Positions 16,912-25,578 of a stretch of 64,000 nucleotides of DNA are shown here, piece by piece. A program made the position numbers and the translations under genes. The notes beneath the pieces were generated by a model. It searched no databases. It had not been told where the DNA came from and saw nothing but the letters and a program-made list of their open reading frames with translations. The DNA comes from Aeromicrobium piscarium (GTDB lineage: Bacteria; Actinomycetota; Actinomycetes; Propionibacteriales; Nocardioidaceae): assembly GCF_007421815.1 (NCBI RefSeq), contig NZ_VLNT01000008.1:46954-110953 (forward strand), written 5' to 3'. Each line of letters begins with the position of its first letter. The first letter of the stretch is position 1.

Positions 16912-16934
16912 GCACCCAGTCTTCCAGGCGTCGT

Positions 16935-18509
16935 TCAGCCCAGGTCACGCCGGCGCAGGGCCGCGGCGCCCGTGCCGAGCAGCACGGCGGCGATCGCGGC
17001 GAGGACGACGACCGGGGTCCACGCGAAAGGCTCGGCCGGCAGCAGCGGAATGTGCTGATAGGGCGAGACGTCCAGGAGCCAGCCGGGCAGCTGGAGGGTA
17101 CGGCCGACGATCATCGCGAACACGCAGAAGCCGAGCGCGGCCCAGCCCAGCGGCGCCCAGCGGCGGCCGAGACCGTACAGGGTCCATGTCACACCGAGCA
17201 GCACCAGCACCGGCAGCGCGTAGATGCCGACCGCGCCGGTGAACCGCGGGATCTGAGATGCGTCGCCGGTCACCAGCAGGTAGCCCAGCCCCATACCGAA
17301 CCCACCGATGAGGGCACCGGCCACCCCTGCTGCCATCGCGATGGCCAGATGCCCCAGCGCCCAGCGCCCACGCGGCAGCGCCGTCGAGAGCACGAGCTCG
17401 GCTCGGCCGGCGTCTTCCTCGGCTCTGGCGTGGAGGGCCGCGGCGATCGCCGGACCGGCCGCGCCGAGCCCGACCATGAGCGCGACGGTGCCGTAGAGCT
17501 GATCGGTGAAGGCACCCGACCCGCCGGCCACGAGCAGGTCGCGCGCGAGCCCCTCGTCACCCACGAGTCCCTCGACATCGTCGCCAATGGTTCCCATCGC
17601 GAGGCCGACGAGCGCGAGGGCACCGAGCCAGCCGAGGACACCGGGTCGCTGGAGCCGCCAGGCAAGCCCCCAGCCACCGGCGCCGAGCGACCGCGAGGCA
17701 CTCGACGGCCCGGGTCTGGCAGCACGAAGACCCGAGCCGATGTCGCGGCGGCCGAGGAGAGCGAATGCGACGACCCCCAGCACAGCGGCCGACCCGACGA
17801 GGAGCACCGCGGGCCACCAGCGCTCGCCGGAGAACGCGCGCATCGCCTGGCCCCAGCCGAGCGGCGAGGCCCACGACAGTCCGTTGCCGGCGACATCGCC
17901 GATCGCCCGCAGCACATAGGAGCCGCCCAGCGCGATCCCGACCGCGCCGTAGACGGCTCGTGTCGACGAGGTGATCTGAGCGGCCACCAGGGTGAGCGCG
18001 CCGAAGAACAGCCCGGCACCGGCCGCGCCCACGCCGAGGGCGACCGACCCCTTCCACGGCAGCATCGTCGACAGTGTCGCCGCGACGACCGCACCTGCCG
18101 CCACGCAGGCGAGGACCGCGACGAGACCGGCGGCGAGCAGTGGCGTCCGCCGGCCGATCGCACTCGCCCTGATGAGCTCGTCCCGGCCGCTCTCCTCCTC
18201 CGCGCGCGTATGGCGACCGATGAGGAACATCGCCATGAGACCGGTCAGGATCATGCCGAAGGCGCCCGCCTGCCAGGCCGTCTGACCACCGATGGTGTCG
18301 AGGGCGCGCGCCGGTCCCGCCATCGCAATGAAGGCGGCGTTCCCCTGCATCGCGGCGGCGGCCTCGTCCAGCTCGCCCTGCGTGGGATAGCTCGCCTCCG
18401 TCCCCCAGGCCTGCGACCAGTAGAAGACGGCGATGCCCGCGACCCACCACAGCAGCATCCACCGGTCACGACGCAGATGCAGCCGCAGCAGCGCTCCCCC
18501 ACCGGTCAT
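16935..18509 (-). CDS. ABC exporter permease, polyketide-antibiotic exporter type (COG3559)
   Basis: The 524-residue protein has about twelve transmembrane helices arranged as two six-helix halves, with [19 protein letters not shown] between the first pair. This double-length permease is typical of TetR-controlled exporter operons annotated as exporters of polyketide antibiotics. The start ATG 18509 overlaps the ATPase stop by four bases (ATGA). It is the third gene of the TetR - ATPase - permease operon. The exported compound is unknown; no biosynthetic cluster lies nearby. Confidence 0.85.
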   Translation of the reverse strand: MTGGGALLRLHLRRDRWMLLWWVAGIAVFYWSQAWGTEASYPTQGELDEAAAAMQGNAAFIAMAGPARALDTIGGQTAWQAGAFGMILTGLMAMFLIGRHTRAEEESGRDELIRASAIGRRTPLLAAGLVAVLACVAAGAVVAATLSTMLPWKGSVALGVGAAGAGLFFGALTLVAAQITSSTRAVYGAVGIALGGSYVLRAIGDVAGNGLSWASPLGWGQAMRAFSGERWWPAVLLVGSAAVLGVVAFALLGRRDIGSGLRAARPGPSSASRSLGAGGWGLAWRLQRPGVLGWLGALALVGLAMGTIGDDVEGLVGDEGLARDLLVAGGSGAFTDQLYGTVALMVGLGAAGPAIAAALHARAEEDAGRAELVLSTALPRGRWALGHLAIAMAAGVAGALIGGFGMGLGYLLVTGDASQIPRFTGAVGIYALPVLVLLGVTWTLYGLGRRWAPLGWAALGFCVFAMIVGRTLQLPGWLLDVSPYQHIPLLPAEPFAWTPVVVLAAIAAVLLGTGAAALRRRDLG

Positions 18510-19414
18510 CTCGCGACCTCGGGATCGTCGCCATAGTGCCGCAGGAACAGTTCTTCGAGGGTCGGCGGCGTGCTCGTGAGCGTGCGGATACCGCCGCGGC
18601 CGAGCACCTCGACGACCGCGCCGATGCGGTCGCTGTCGGCCTGCAGCCGCACCCGATGTCCTTCGATGTCGAGATCGTTGACGCCGGGCAGCCCTCGCAG
18701 GTCGTCGGGGACGCGATCGAGCTCGGCGTGAATCGAGGTCCGGGTCAGGTGGCGCAGCTCGGCGAGCGTGCCCGACTCGACCGTGCGCCCTCCCCGCACG
18801 ATGCTGACCCGGTCGCACAGGCGCTCGACCTCGGCGAGGATGTGACTGCTCAACAGCACGGCTCCGCCGCCGGCACGGAACTCCTCGACGAGATCGCCGA
18901 AGTGCGCCTCCATGAGCGGGTCGAGACCGGAGGTCGGCTCGTCGAGCAGCAGGAGCTCCACCGGACTCGCGAAGGCCGCGACGAGGGCGACCTTCTGCCG
19001 ATTTCCCTTGGAATAGGTGCGCGCCTTCTTGGCCGGGTCGAGCTCGAGCCTCTCGATGGCCTCAGCGCGGCGGCCCGCGTCGAGGCCGCCGCGCAGCCGG
19101 CCGAGCTGATCGATGATCTCCCCGCCCGTGAGATTGGGCCACAGCGAGACATCGCCGGGCACGTAGGCGAGTCGACGGTGCAGGCGTGCCGCGTCCTTCC
19201 AGGGGTCACCGTCCAACAGGCGCACCGTCCCGGTGTCCGCACGCAACAGTCCGAGAAGGACACGCAGCGTGGTGGACTTGCCGGCTCCGTTGGGGCCGAG
19301 GAAACCGTGCACCTCACCCCTCGCCACATGCAGATCGAGGCCGTCGAGCGCGCGGACGGAGCCGAAGGTCTTGACGAGACCGTCGATCTGCACCGCTGGG
19401 GAGGTATCGGTCAT
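18506..19414 (-). CDS. ABC transporter ATP-binding protein (drug exporter type)
   Basis: The 302-residue ATPase has Walker A GPNGAGKS, the signature [15 protein letters not shown] (in place of the usual LSGGQ), Walker [14 protein letters not shown], and the H-loop SSH. The DrrA-like C-terminal part carries about 80 extra residues. ATG 19414 was chosen because AGGAG precedes it; the GTG at 19432 would overlap the TetR stop. It energises the permease encoded next. The diverged YSKGNRQK signature is common in this exporter class. Confidence 0.9.
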   Translation of the reverse strand: MTDTSPAVQIDGLVKTFGSVRALDGLDLHVARGEVHGFLGPNGAGKSTTLRVLLGLLRADTGTVRLLDGDPWKDAARLHRRLAYVPGDVSLWPNLTGGEIIDQLGRLRGGLDAGRRAEAIERLELDPAKKARTYSKGNRQKVALVAAFASPVELLLLDEPTSGLDPLMEAHFGDLVEEFRAGGGAVLLSSHILAEVERLCDRVSIVRGGRTVESGTLAELRHLTRTSIHAELDRVPDDLRGLPGVNDLDIEGHRVRLQADSDRIGAVVEVLGRGGIRTLTSTPPTLEELFLRHYGDDPEVAR

Positions 19415-19428
19415 GGTGGGAGCTCCTG

Positions 19429-20091
19429 TCACTCAGCGGGAGACCGGTCGGGGACCGTGAGCAGGTAGTCGTCGAGCAACCGGCTCGTCGTGAACACCCC
19501 TTGGGTGTAGAGCTCGAGCATGGGCAGGTAACTGGTGCTCATGAACTCGCGCACGAGCGCGGAGAGGTCGGCGGGGTCGGCCGGTGGGCGCAGCTGGATC
19601 TCCAGGAGCAGCGCGCCCATCGCCGACAGGGTCAGGTAGCGAGCCCGCGCCGGCTCGTCGCGGCTCGGGTGCAGCAGGCCGGCCCGGACACCGTCGGCGC
19701 AGTAGGCGACGGCATCGGCGACCAGGTGCTCGATGAACGTGGCCGCGACGGGCCCACCGTCCTGCAGCGAACGCACGATATAGCCGAGCAACGGCCCCTG
19801 CTCGTCAGCCGCGGCGAACCGATGCAGCAGGCTCTTTCCCGCGGTCACCTCACGAATCGACTGCTGCTTGGTCTCCCGGATAATCGCCAATACCTGGCTG
19901 TCGCAGGCCTCGCGCAGCGCCTGCTTGGAGCCGAAGTGATGGATGACCAGTCCAGCGCTCACGCCCGCCTCGGTCGCGATGGACCGCACCGAGGCGCCGA
20001 ACCCGTCGCGAGCGAAGCACAGGATCGCGGCATCGCGCAGACGGGCGCGACTCGTCTTGTCGGCATCCTCCACGGGCCCTGTTGAACGCAT
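19429..20091 (-). CDS. TetR/AcrR-family regulator of the ABC exporter
   Basis: The 220-residue protein has an N-terminal TetR helix-turn-helix at about residues 10-55 ([19 protein letters not shown], then HHFGSKQAL) and a helical ligand domain. ATG 20091 was chosen because TAGGCT lies seven bases upstream, giving a leaderless mRNA; a further in-frame start would read through the promoter. A partly symmetric CTGAAC-N4-GTTTAG overlaps that promoter, so it probably represses itself and the downstream exporter. It is 14 bases from the ATPase gene. Confidence 0.88.
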   Translation of the reverse strand: MRSTGPVEDADKTSRARLRDAAILCFARDGFGASVRSIATEAGVSAGLVIHHFGSKQALREACDSQVLAIIRETKQQSIREVTAGKSLLHRFAAADEQGPLLGYIVRSLQDGGPVAATFIEHLVADAVAYCADGVRAGLLHPSRDEPARARYLTLSAMGALLLEIQLRPPADPADLSALVREFMSTSYLPMLELYTQGVFTTSRLLDDYLLTVPDRSPAE

Positions 20092-20101
20092 GATCAATAG
20101 C

Positions 20102-20117
20102 CTAAACACACGTTCAG
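20102..20117. promoter_or_regulatory. Candidate TetR operator overlapping the exporter promoter
   Basis: On the minus strand CTGAACGTGTGTTTAG has the AAC-N4-GTT core seen in many TetR operators, with outer CT/AG pairs. It abuts the TAGGCT -10 element of the tetR gene, so binding would block transcription of the TetR-ABC operon. Confidence 0.5.
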
Positions 20118-20175
20118 TCGATGGCAAGGGAGTCCGGCGGGCCTGGATGCCAGACTCCCCTGCCGATCGGAATCG

Positions 20176-21882
20176 TCAGCGTCTGCGGTGCTTGTGATGC
20201 GAATCCGGCGGCGCCTCGTGGTCCTCGAGCTCGTCATCGGATCCGGACTCGATGCCCTCTACGACGAGCGCGAACTCGCCGTCATGACGCTCCTCGCCGG
20301 CGATGACCGCGGACTCCATCACCTCCTGCGCGGTACGGCGACGACGGATGAGCGTGTCCCGTTGCAGGTCCTTCACGAGGGAGAAGCACAACAGCACCAT
20401 CACCAGCACGAACGGCACCGAGGCGACGATCGTGATGTTCTGCAAGCCGGTCAGGGCATCGTCGCCGCCGATCACCAGCATGATCGCCGCGACCGCCCCG
20501 GTGAGCGCGCCCCAGAAGATGACCGTCCGCCGGCTCGGCTCGATGTCGCCACGCTCGCTCAGCGTGCCCATGACGAGCGAGGCGGCGTCGGCGCCGGAGA
20601 CGAAGAAGATGGCCACCAGGACCATGACGAGCACCGCCATGACCGAGGCCAGCGGGTAGTGGTGCAGCAGGTCGAAGAGCGCCTCGTCGGAGTTCACGAT
20701 GCCGTTGCCCGGCACCATGTCGCCGTCGACGCGCTGCCGGTCGATCGCCGCCCCGCCGAAGATCGCGAACCACACGAGGCTGACGAGCGATGGCACCAGC
20801 AGCACACCGGTGACGAACTGGCGGATCGTGCGGCCCCGGCTGATCCGGGCGATGAACATGCCGACGAACGGCGTCCAGGAGATCCACCAGGCCCAATAGA
20901 AGATGGTCCACGCCGACAGCCACTCCTGCATGGCCTCATCGCCGCTCGCGTCGGTCCGGGCGGCCATGTCGACGAACTGCGAGAGGTAGTCGCCGAGGGA
21001 GGTCGGCAGCAGGTTCAGGATGAAGAGCGTCGGGCCGACCACGAAGATGAAGACCGCCAGGATGACGGCGAGGACCATGTTGGTGTTCGCCAGCCACTGG
21101 ATACCGCGCGCGACGCCCGACACCGCGGAGATGATGAAGCAGATCGTCAGGACGACGATGATGAGCACGAGGGTGACCTTGCCGACCGAGTCGACCCAGC
21201 CGTTGAAGCGCAGGCCGGCCCCGATCTGCAGGGCGCCGAGTCCGAGCGACGCCGCCGAGCCGAAGAGGGTCGCGAAGATCGCGAGGATGTCGATGACGCG
21301 CCCCGCCGGCCCCGCGGCCGCCCGCTTGCCGAACAGCGGAATGAACGCCGCGCTCACGAGCTGTCGACGTTTACGACGGAAGGTGCCGTAGGCGATGGCC
21401 AGCCCGACGACCGCGTAGATCGCCCAGGGATGGAGCGCCCAGTGGAACATGGTGGTGGCCATCGCGACCTGCAGGGCTTCGGCCGACTCGGCCTCCGCGG
21501 TGCCCGGGGGCGGATCGGCGTAGTGCGAGAGCGGTTCGGCGACAGCGAAGAACATCAGTCCGATACCCATGCCGGCGCTGAACATCATCGCGATCCACGA
21601 GATGGTGCGGAACTCCGGCTCCTCGTCATCGTCACCGAGCGGGATCTTGCCGAACTTGCCGGCCGCGAGCCAGAGCACGAAGACGACGAAGAAGCTCGCC
21701 GCCAGCACGAAGAACCATCCGCCGTGGGAGATGACCCAGGCCTCGGCGCTGCCTGATGCCGATGCCAGGCCGGGCGTACTGACGAGGCCCCAGATCACGA
21801 AACCCAGCGCGAAGGCGCCGGTGACCGTGAAGACCACGGGATCGATGCGTTGCCGCCACGTACGCGGCTTTTCAGTTTTCAC
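20176..21882 (-). CDS. BCCT-family transporter (betaine/choline/carnitine)
   Basis: This 568-residue sodium- or proton-coupled carrier has twelve predicted helices. It carries FSAGMGIGLMFFAVAEP (glycine-rich segment) and the family signature WWISWTPFVGMFIARIS with its substrate-binding tryptophans. The long charged C-terminal tail, ending in a His/Arg-rich stretch, recalls BetP-like osmosensing extensions. GTG 21882 is preceded by TACCTT-GTCTTC, a leaderless arrangement. The substrate is probably glycine betaine or choline. Confidence 0.92.
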   Translation of the reverse strand: MKTEKPRTWRQRIDPVVFTVTGAFALGFVIWGLVSTPGLASASGSAEAWVISHGGWFFVLAASFFVVFVLWLAAGKFGKIPLGDDDEEPEFRTISWIAMMFSAGMGIGLMFFAVAEPLSHYADPPPGTAEAESAEALQVAMATTMFHWALHPWAIYAVVGLAIAYGTFRRKRRQLVSAAFIPLFGKRAAAGPAGRVIDILAIFATLFGSAASLGLGALQIGAGLRFNGWVDSVGKVTLVLIIVVLTICFIISAVSGVARGIQWLANTNMVLAVILAVFIFVVGPTLFILNLLPTSLGDYLSQFVDMAARTDASGDEAMQEWLSAWTIFYWAWWISWTPFVGMFIARISRGRTIRQFVTGVLLVPSLVSLVWFAIFGGAAIDRQRVDGDMVPGNGIVNSDEALFDLLHHYPLASVMAVLVMVLVAIFFVSGADAASLVMGTLSERGDIEPSRRTVIFWGALTGAVAAIMLVIGGDDALTGLQNITIVASVPFVLVMVLLCFSLVKDLQRDTLIRRRRTAQEVMESAVIAGEERHDGEFALVVEGIESGSDDELEDHEAPPDSHHKHRRR

Positions 21883-21944
21883 GAAGACAAGGTAGACCCC
21901 TTCGGCGTCCTCCGCCCGCCGACTTCACCGCTGTACCGGGGAAC

Positions 21945-22058
21945 CGATGGTGATGCGTCGTGGCTGCTCACGCCGCTGCAATGCATCGTCATCGGGGCGA
22001 ACCCGCTCGAAACGCGATGCATTCGGGTCGCCATGGCAACCCCTACGCATCATCATCC
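21945..22058. repeat. Nested inverted repeat with GGTCGCCATGGCAACC core
   Basis: The outer arms 21945-21958 (CGATGGTGATGCGT) and 22045-22058 (ACGCATCATCATCC) pair with two mismatches. The inner arms 21980-21988 and 22015-22023 (AATGCATCG/CGATGCATT) pair exactly. The 16-mer GGTCGCCATGGCAACC at 22026-22041 is identical to 2405-2420. The element fills the divergent gap between the BCCT gene and the small + gene at 22100. Confidence 0.7.
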
Positions 22059-22099
22059 GTCCGCTCCTGCCGCGCATCGCCGTCACTAGACTGCCCCGC

Positions 22100-22387
22100 A
22101 TGAGCGCCTGGGATGAGATCGTCGAGCGGGTGGAGCGGCACATCGCGGGCGAACCGACCCCGCACGAGCACTGGGTCGGCCTCTGCGAGGCAGGTATCGC
22201 CGAGCGATCGATCGACCCGGAGCTGCGTCCGGCCGACACCGCCCGGTGGATCGCGGGCCTGCTCGCTGCGTATCAATCGATCCGTGTCGCCAGTGATGCC
22301 CCGCGCGACACCGATATCGCCGACCTGCTCATGATCCTCACGCGCTGGCTGCACCCAGCGAGACCCCGCGGTATCGCGACACGCTAG
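22100..22387 (+). CDS. Small helical protein resembling a TetR C-terminal domain without its HTH
   Basis: The 95-residue product is all-helical with no DNA-binding motif. Its pattern, IDPELRPADTARWIAGLLAA then YQSIRVASDAP, resembles the ligand/dimerisation domain of TetR/BetI-type regulators. The ATG at 22100 is preceded by TAGACT and seven bases, a leaderless promoter, so it looks like a transcribed small gene and not a remnant. It is next to the BCCT transporter, which makes a regulatory or sensing role attractive, but this is inference. It could equally be an unrelated small helical protein. Confidence 0.5.
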   Translation: MSAWDEIVERVERHIAGEPTPHEHWVGLCEAGIAERSIDPELRPADTARWIAGLLAAYQSIRVASDAPRDTDIADLLMILTRWLHPARPRGIATR

Positions 22388-22394
22388 TATTCGA

Positions 22395-22431
22395 TTGACT
22401 ATAATGTGTAACACACACTATAGTGTGGGAC
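22395..22431 (+). promoter_or_regulatory. Leaderless promoter and 14-bp perfect palindrome for padR
   Basis: TTGACT at 22395-22400, 18 bases, TATAGT at 22419-22424, then seven bases to ATG 22432 form a strong promoter whose transcript should begin at or next to the start codon. The perfect palindrome CACACTATAGTGTG at 22414-22427 covers the -10, so PadR binding would autorepress. A second TATAAT at 22400-22405 may also serve. Confidence 0.7.
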
Positions 22432-22770
22432 ATGGGCACCGATGAGACCGCTGTCGCGGGACACCTCCAGGAGCTGCGGCGCGGGACCGTCGTCCTCGCG
22501 TCACTCGCCGCGCTCCGCACGCCCGGTTACGGCTACGCACTGCTCGAGAGCCTCAACACCGCCGGGATCCACGTGGACGCCAATACCCTCTACCCGCTGC
22601 TGCGCCGCCTCGAGAAGCAGGGGCTGCTGACCAGCGAATGGAACACCGACGAGCCACGACCGCGGAAGTTCTACCGCACGAGCGCCGACGGCGAGAAGCT
22701 CGCCGCGACCCTGACGGCCGAATGGCACCGGCTCGACGCGAGCCTGCGCGATCTCACCGAGGAGAGCTGA
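22432..22770 (+). CDS. PadR-family transcriptional regulator
   Basis: The 112-residue protein is a PadR winged helix: GYGYALLESLNTAGI, then VDANTLYPLLRRLEKQGLL and the wing PRKFYRTSADGEK. It belongs to the short PadR-s2 class that pairs with a membrane protein gene. ATG 22432 is preferred over GTG 22423, which lies within the operator palindrome. It is one base from the downstream membrane protein gene, and the two almost certainly form an operon under self-repression. Confidence 0.93.
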   Translation: MGTDETAVAGHLQELRRGTVVLASLAALRTPGYGYALLESLNTAGIHVDANTLYPLLRRLEKQGLLTSEWNTDEPRPRKFYRTSADGEKLAATLTAEWHRLDASLRDLTEES

Positions 22771-22771
22771 C

Positions 22772-23752
22772 ATGACCGAACTGACCGACCGTTACGTCTT
22801 CGCCGCGACCCGATTCGTGGCAGACCAGGACGAGCGCGAGGAGCTCGATCGCGAGTTGCGCGAACGTATCGCCGACACCGTCGACGATCATCGCTCCGCG
22901 GGCCTGGGTCCCGACGAGGCCGAGGTCCGCGCCCTCACCGAGCTGGGCGATCCGCTGCGACTCTCCGCCGCCTATCGCGAACGCCCGATGTACCTGATCG
23001 GTCCGCGCTACTACTTCGCGTGGCAGCGGGTCATGGTGATCGCGCTGGCGACGGCACCGTGGGTCGTCGGCGTCATCGACCTCATCGTCGCGCTCAGCGA
23101 AGGCGAGCCCATCGGGACCGTCATCGCCGGCACGATCATCACCATCGTGATCGTCGCCCTGCACGTCGCCTTCTGGACCACCCTCGGTTTCGCCATAGCG
23201 GAGCGGGCGACGTCGCCCGACGACAGCCCCCACCTCTGGACCCCGGATCGCCTGCCACAGCTCCCCGAGAGCACCGGCCGCGGCAAGCTCGGCGATCTGA
23301 TCGCGAGCCTCGTCTTCCTGGTGATCGTCGCGGGGCTGCTGGTCTGGCAGCAGTTCGGCTCGCTGGTGGTCGTCGATGGCGAGCGGATTCCGGTACTGGA
23401 ACCCGCGCTGTGGCGCTCGTGGATCCCGGTGATGTTCCTGCTGCTCGCCCTCGAAGCGGTTCATGCGGTCTGGGTCTACCGCACCGGATGGACCTGGCCC
23501 GCCGCGATCGTGAATCTTCCGATCTCCCTCGTCTGGGGTGCGTTGCTCGGCTGGCTCTTCGTCTCCGATCGGCTACTCAATCCCGACTTCCTCGACCGCG
23601 TCGGCCTGACCCCGGATATCGTCGACCACTCGAAGCCCTATGTGCTGGCCGTCCTGGCGATCATCATCGCCTGGGAGATCGGGGACGGGCTCTACAAGGC
23701 GTATCGACAGAGGCCGGGCGCACCGGATCAGCGGCGGACCGACCGCAGCTGA
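22772..23752 (+). CDS. PadR-associated membrane protein with N-terminal HAAS-like domain
   Basis: Residues 1-75 form a charged helical domain (DEREELDRELRERIADTVDD, then DEAEVRALTELGDP). It has the shape of the HAAS/permease-prefix domains that accompany PadR regulators. About six transmembrane helices follow (roughly residues 85-105, 115-145, 175-195, 215-235, 245-265 and 290-310). The function is unknown; such pairs usually respond to envelope or drug stress. Its 3' end overlaps the convergent DUF2516 gene by 25 bases. Confidence 0.8.
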   Translation: MTELTDRYVFAATRFVADQDEREELDRELRERIADTVDDHRSAGLGPDEAEVRALTELGDPLRLSAAYRERPMYLIGPRYYFAWQRVMVIALATAPWVVGVIDLIVALSEGEPIGTVIAGTIITIVIVALHVAFWTTLGFAIAERATSPDDSPHLWTPDRLPQLPESTGRGKLGDLIASLVFLVIVAGLLVWQQFGSLVVVDGERIPVLEPALWRSWIPVMFLLLALEAVHAVWVYRTGWTWPAAIVNLPISLVWGALLGWLFVSDRLLNPDFLDRVGLTPDIVDHSKPYVLAVLAIIIAWEIGDGLYKAYRQRPGAPDQRRTDRS

Positions 23753-23997
23753 GCCAGATACACCAGCGCGGCGACCGTGCCGGCGAGGTTGAGGAGCCCG
23801 AGCGGCGACCCGGAGAAGAACACGAACTGGGCCACGACGGCGAGGGCGAGGATGATCAGCCAGGCGTTCTTCTGCAGGCTCCCGGCGATCTCGAAGTCGA
23901 CCTGGGGACGCCGCAGGCAGTCGATCAGCGCGAAGACCTTCACCGCGAACAGCACGACGGCCAGGGCGAGCTGGACATAGCCGAAGGCATCGAGCAT
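23728..23997 (-). CDS. DUF2516 family membrane protein
   Basis: The 89-residue protein has three hydrophobic helices and the DUF2516 pattern: a long first helix, ALIDCLRRP, and then AWLIILALAVVAQF. DUF2516 proteins lie next to the HbhA gene in mycobacteria (Rv0476), and the same neighbour is present here. The function is unknown. The start ATG 23997 follows the strong terminator of the HbhA-like gene, so it probably has its own promoter. Its last 25 bases overlap the 3' end of the convergent + gene. Confidence 0.8.
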   Translation of the reverse strand: MLDAFGYVQLALAVVLFAVKVFALIDCLRRPQVDFEIAGSLQKNAWLIILALAVVAQFVFFSGSPLGLLNLAGTVAALVYLAQLRSVRR

Positions 23998-24025
23998 GCG
24001 GCCCAGCGTACCGACCGGACCGAGA

Positions 24026-24073
24026 ACGACGACGCCGGCACGATCCCCTGGAGGATCGTGCCGGCGTCGTCGT
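24026..24073. terminator. Perfect 21-bp stem terminator after the HbhA-like gene
   Basis: Bases 24026-24046 and 24053-24073 are exact reverse complements with a 6-base loop. It begins 7 bases beyond the HbhA-like stop at 24080 and precedes DUF2516. No T-tract is present, as is common for actinobacterial terminators. Confidence 0.82.
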
Positions 24074-24079
24074 GACGGC

Positions 24080-25033
24080 TCAGGAGAGCTGCGAGTCCTG
24101 GGCCTCCGCCGGGGACGACGGGGTCGCCGGAGTCGACGCGGACGAGGGCGTGCTCGCCGAGGTCTTCTTGGCCGGAGCCGGGGTCGCCTTGCGCGGGGTG
24201 GTGTTCTGCCCGGCGGTCGTGGTCGACGAGGTCGACGAGGCCGCCTTCTTGGCGGTCGTCTTCTTCGCCGGAGCCTTCTTGGCGGTCGCCTTCTTGGCCG
24301 CCGGGGCGCTCTTCTTGGCCGGAGCGGACGTCTTCTTGGCGGCCGAGCCGGTGTTCGACGTCTTCGCCGGAGCCTTCTTGGCGGTCTTCTTCGCCGCCGT
24401 CGACGCGCTCGTGGACGAGGCCTTCTTCGCGGCGGTCTTCTTGGTCGCCGACGTCGTGGACGAGGCCTTCTTGGCCGTCGACTTCTTCGCCGGGGCCTTC
24501 TTGGCGGTCGACTTCTTCGGGGCGGTCGCCGCACGGGTCGCCGCGCTCGCGGACGTGGCGGCGGCAGGAGCCTCCTCCTTGACCTCCTCGACGACCTCGG
24601 CAGCCTTGCCGGTCAAGGCATCGGCCTTCTCCTGCAGCTCCTCGATGAGATCCTCGGCGCGGTCCTTGAGATCCTCGACGAGGTCCTCCGCACGGTCGCG
24701 GAAGTCGTCGACCGCTCCGCGCAGGTCCTCGACCGTCACATCGTCGACCTTGCCGCGCACGGCGGTCACCAGATCGTCGGCGCGCTCGCTCAGGTCGTCG
24801 ACAGCGGCCTTGAGGTCGTCGACGGTCAGCCCCTTGGCCTTCGTGGCGAGGTCATCGCTCTTCTTGACCAGGTCCGCGTAGACGGCCGTGGCCGAGCCGA
24901 CCGCGGCCTGAGCGAGACCCTCGGCCTTCTTCTGCAGGTCGGCGACGTCGAATCCCTTGAGGGTGGTGGGCAGGTTCTTGATGTCCTCGACGAGGGACTT
25001 CAACTGGGCGTTCAGGGCGTCAGCGATACTCAT
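24080..25033 (-). CDS. hbhA: HbhA-like protein with Lys/Ala-rich C-terminal domain
   Basis: The 317-residue protein has an N-terminal amphipathic, heptad-like helical domain (about residues 1-150, with repeats such as DDLKAAVDDLSERADDLVTA and DRAEDLVEDLKDRAEDLIEE). A long tail of AKKA, PAKK and TAKK repeats follows. This is the architecture of mycobacterial heparin-binding haemagglutinin, and the flanking XRE regulator and DUF2516 match the Rv0474-0476 order. The tail is longer than in M. tuberculosis (whole protein 199 residues) and resembles histone H1-like proteins, so heparin, membrane or DNA binding are all possible. Its start overlaps the XRE stop by four bases. Confidence 0.78.
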   Translation of the reverse strand: MSIADALNAQLKSLVEDIKNLPTTLKGFDVADLQKKAEGLAQAAVGSATAVYADLVKKSDDLATKAKGLTVDDLKAAVDDLSERADDLVTAVRGKVDDVTVEDLRGAVDDFRDRAEDLVEDLKDRAEDLIEELQEKADALTGKAAEVVEEVKEEAPAAATSASAATRAATAPKKSTAKKAPAKKSTAKKASSTTSATKKTAAKKASSTSASTAAKKTAKKAPAKTSNTGSAAKKTSAPAKKSAPAAKKATAKKAPAKKTTAKKAASSTSSTTTAGQNTTPRKATPAPAKKTSASTPSSASTPATPSSPAEAQDSQLS

Positions 25034-25437
25034 ACGTCCTCCTTGGCGTGGGTGAGCTTCTCGGTCAGTTCGTCGCTCGTCGTGTCGGCGACCCCGACGA
25101 ACGAACGGTAGATGTCCAGCAGGGCGGACCTCTGCCGCTCGGTCAGACGAGGGTCGAGGGCGATCGCGTCCTCGACCCTCCGCGGCCCGATGTCCTCGGT
25201 ATCGAGGATCCCGGCCCGTACGTAGAGCGACTCGGCCGAGATGCGCAGCGCCTTCGCGATCTGCTGCAGCACATCCGCCGATGGCTTGCGCAGGCCCCGC
25301 TCGATCTGGCTGAGATACGGGTTCGAGACGTCCGCCAGCTCGGCGAGCTGACGCAAGGACATCTGGGCCTGCTGGCGCTGGGCACGCACGTAGTCGCCGA
25401 GAGAGTTCACGGCATCGGACATGCTCAGCTTCGCCAT
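25030..25437 (-). CDS. XRE-family transcriptional regulator
   Basis: The 135-residue protein has an N-terminal HTH (MSLRQLAELADVSNPYLSQI, then ERGLRKPSADVLQQIAKAL) and a C-terminal acidic helical part. It corresponds to the Rv0474-type regulator encoded just before hbhA. The palindrome GCTAAC-AAAA-GTTAGC 12 bases upstream is a plausible self-binding site. It is translationally coupled (ATGA) to the HbhA-like gene. Confidence 0.9.
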   Translation of the reverse strand: MAKLSMSDAVNSLGDYVRAQRQQAQMSLRQLAELADVSNPYLSQIERGLRKPSADVLQQIAKALRISAESLYVRAGILDTEDIGPRRVEDAIALDPRLTERQRSALLDIYRSFVGVADTTSDELTEKLTHAKEDV

Positions 25438-25448
25438 GTCTCCATGGT

Positions 25449-25464
25449 GCTAACAAAAGTTAGC
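25449..25464. promoter_or_regulatory. Palindromic operator before the XRE-hbhA operon
   Basis: GCTAAC-AAAA-GTTAGC has perfect 6-bp arms, 12 bases upstream of the XRE start codon. It is the likely autoregulatory site of the XRE protein or of another promoter-binding factor. Confidence 0.6.
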
Positions 25465-25506
25465 GTTTGCAAGCTGGCAGCTAAGTGACCTCGGCCACGC
25501 CTCCCG

Positions 25507-25567
25507 GATGTGGCCGGTTGCGGCCCGTTTCACCGTCCCGGAACGGGCCACAGGTGGGCACAACCGG
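25507..25567. repeat. Imperfect inverted repeat, GTGGCC family
   Basis: The left arm TGTGGCCGGTTGCGGCCCGTT pairs with AACGGGCCACAGGTGGGCACA with about five mismatches. GGCCCGTT-N-AACGGGCC in the middle is exact. It resembles 36809-36864 and 36944-36991. It lies between the ndh stop and the XRE promoter. Confidence 0.7.
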
Positions 25568-25578
25568 GACCGTGGAGG

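Noticed and set aside
24111..25111. Long + strand ORFs opposite the HbhA-like gene
   Set aside because: They are shadows of the repetitive Lys/Ala codons (AAG/GCC) and have Arg/Gly/Leu-rich unnatural composition.
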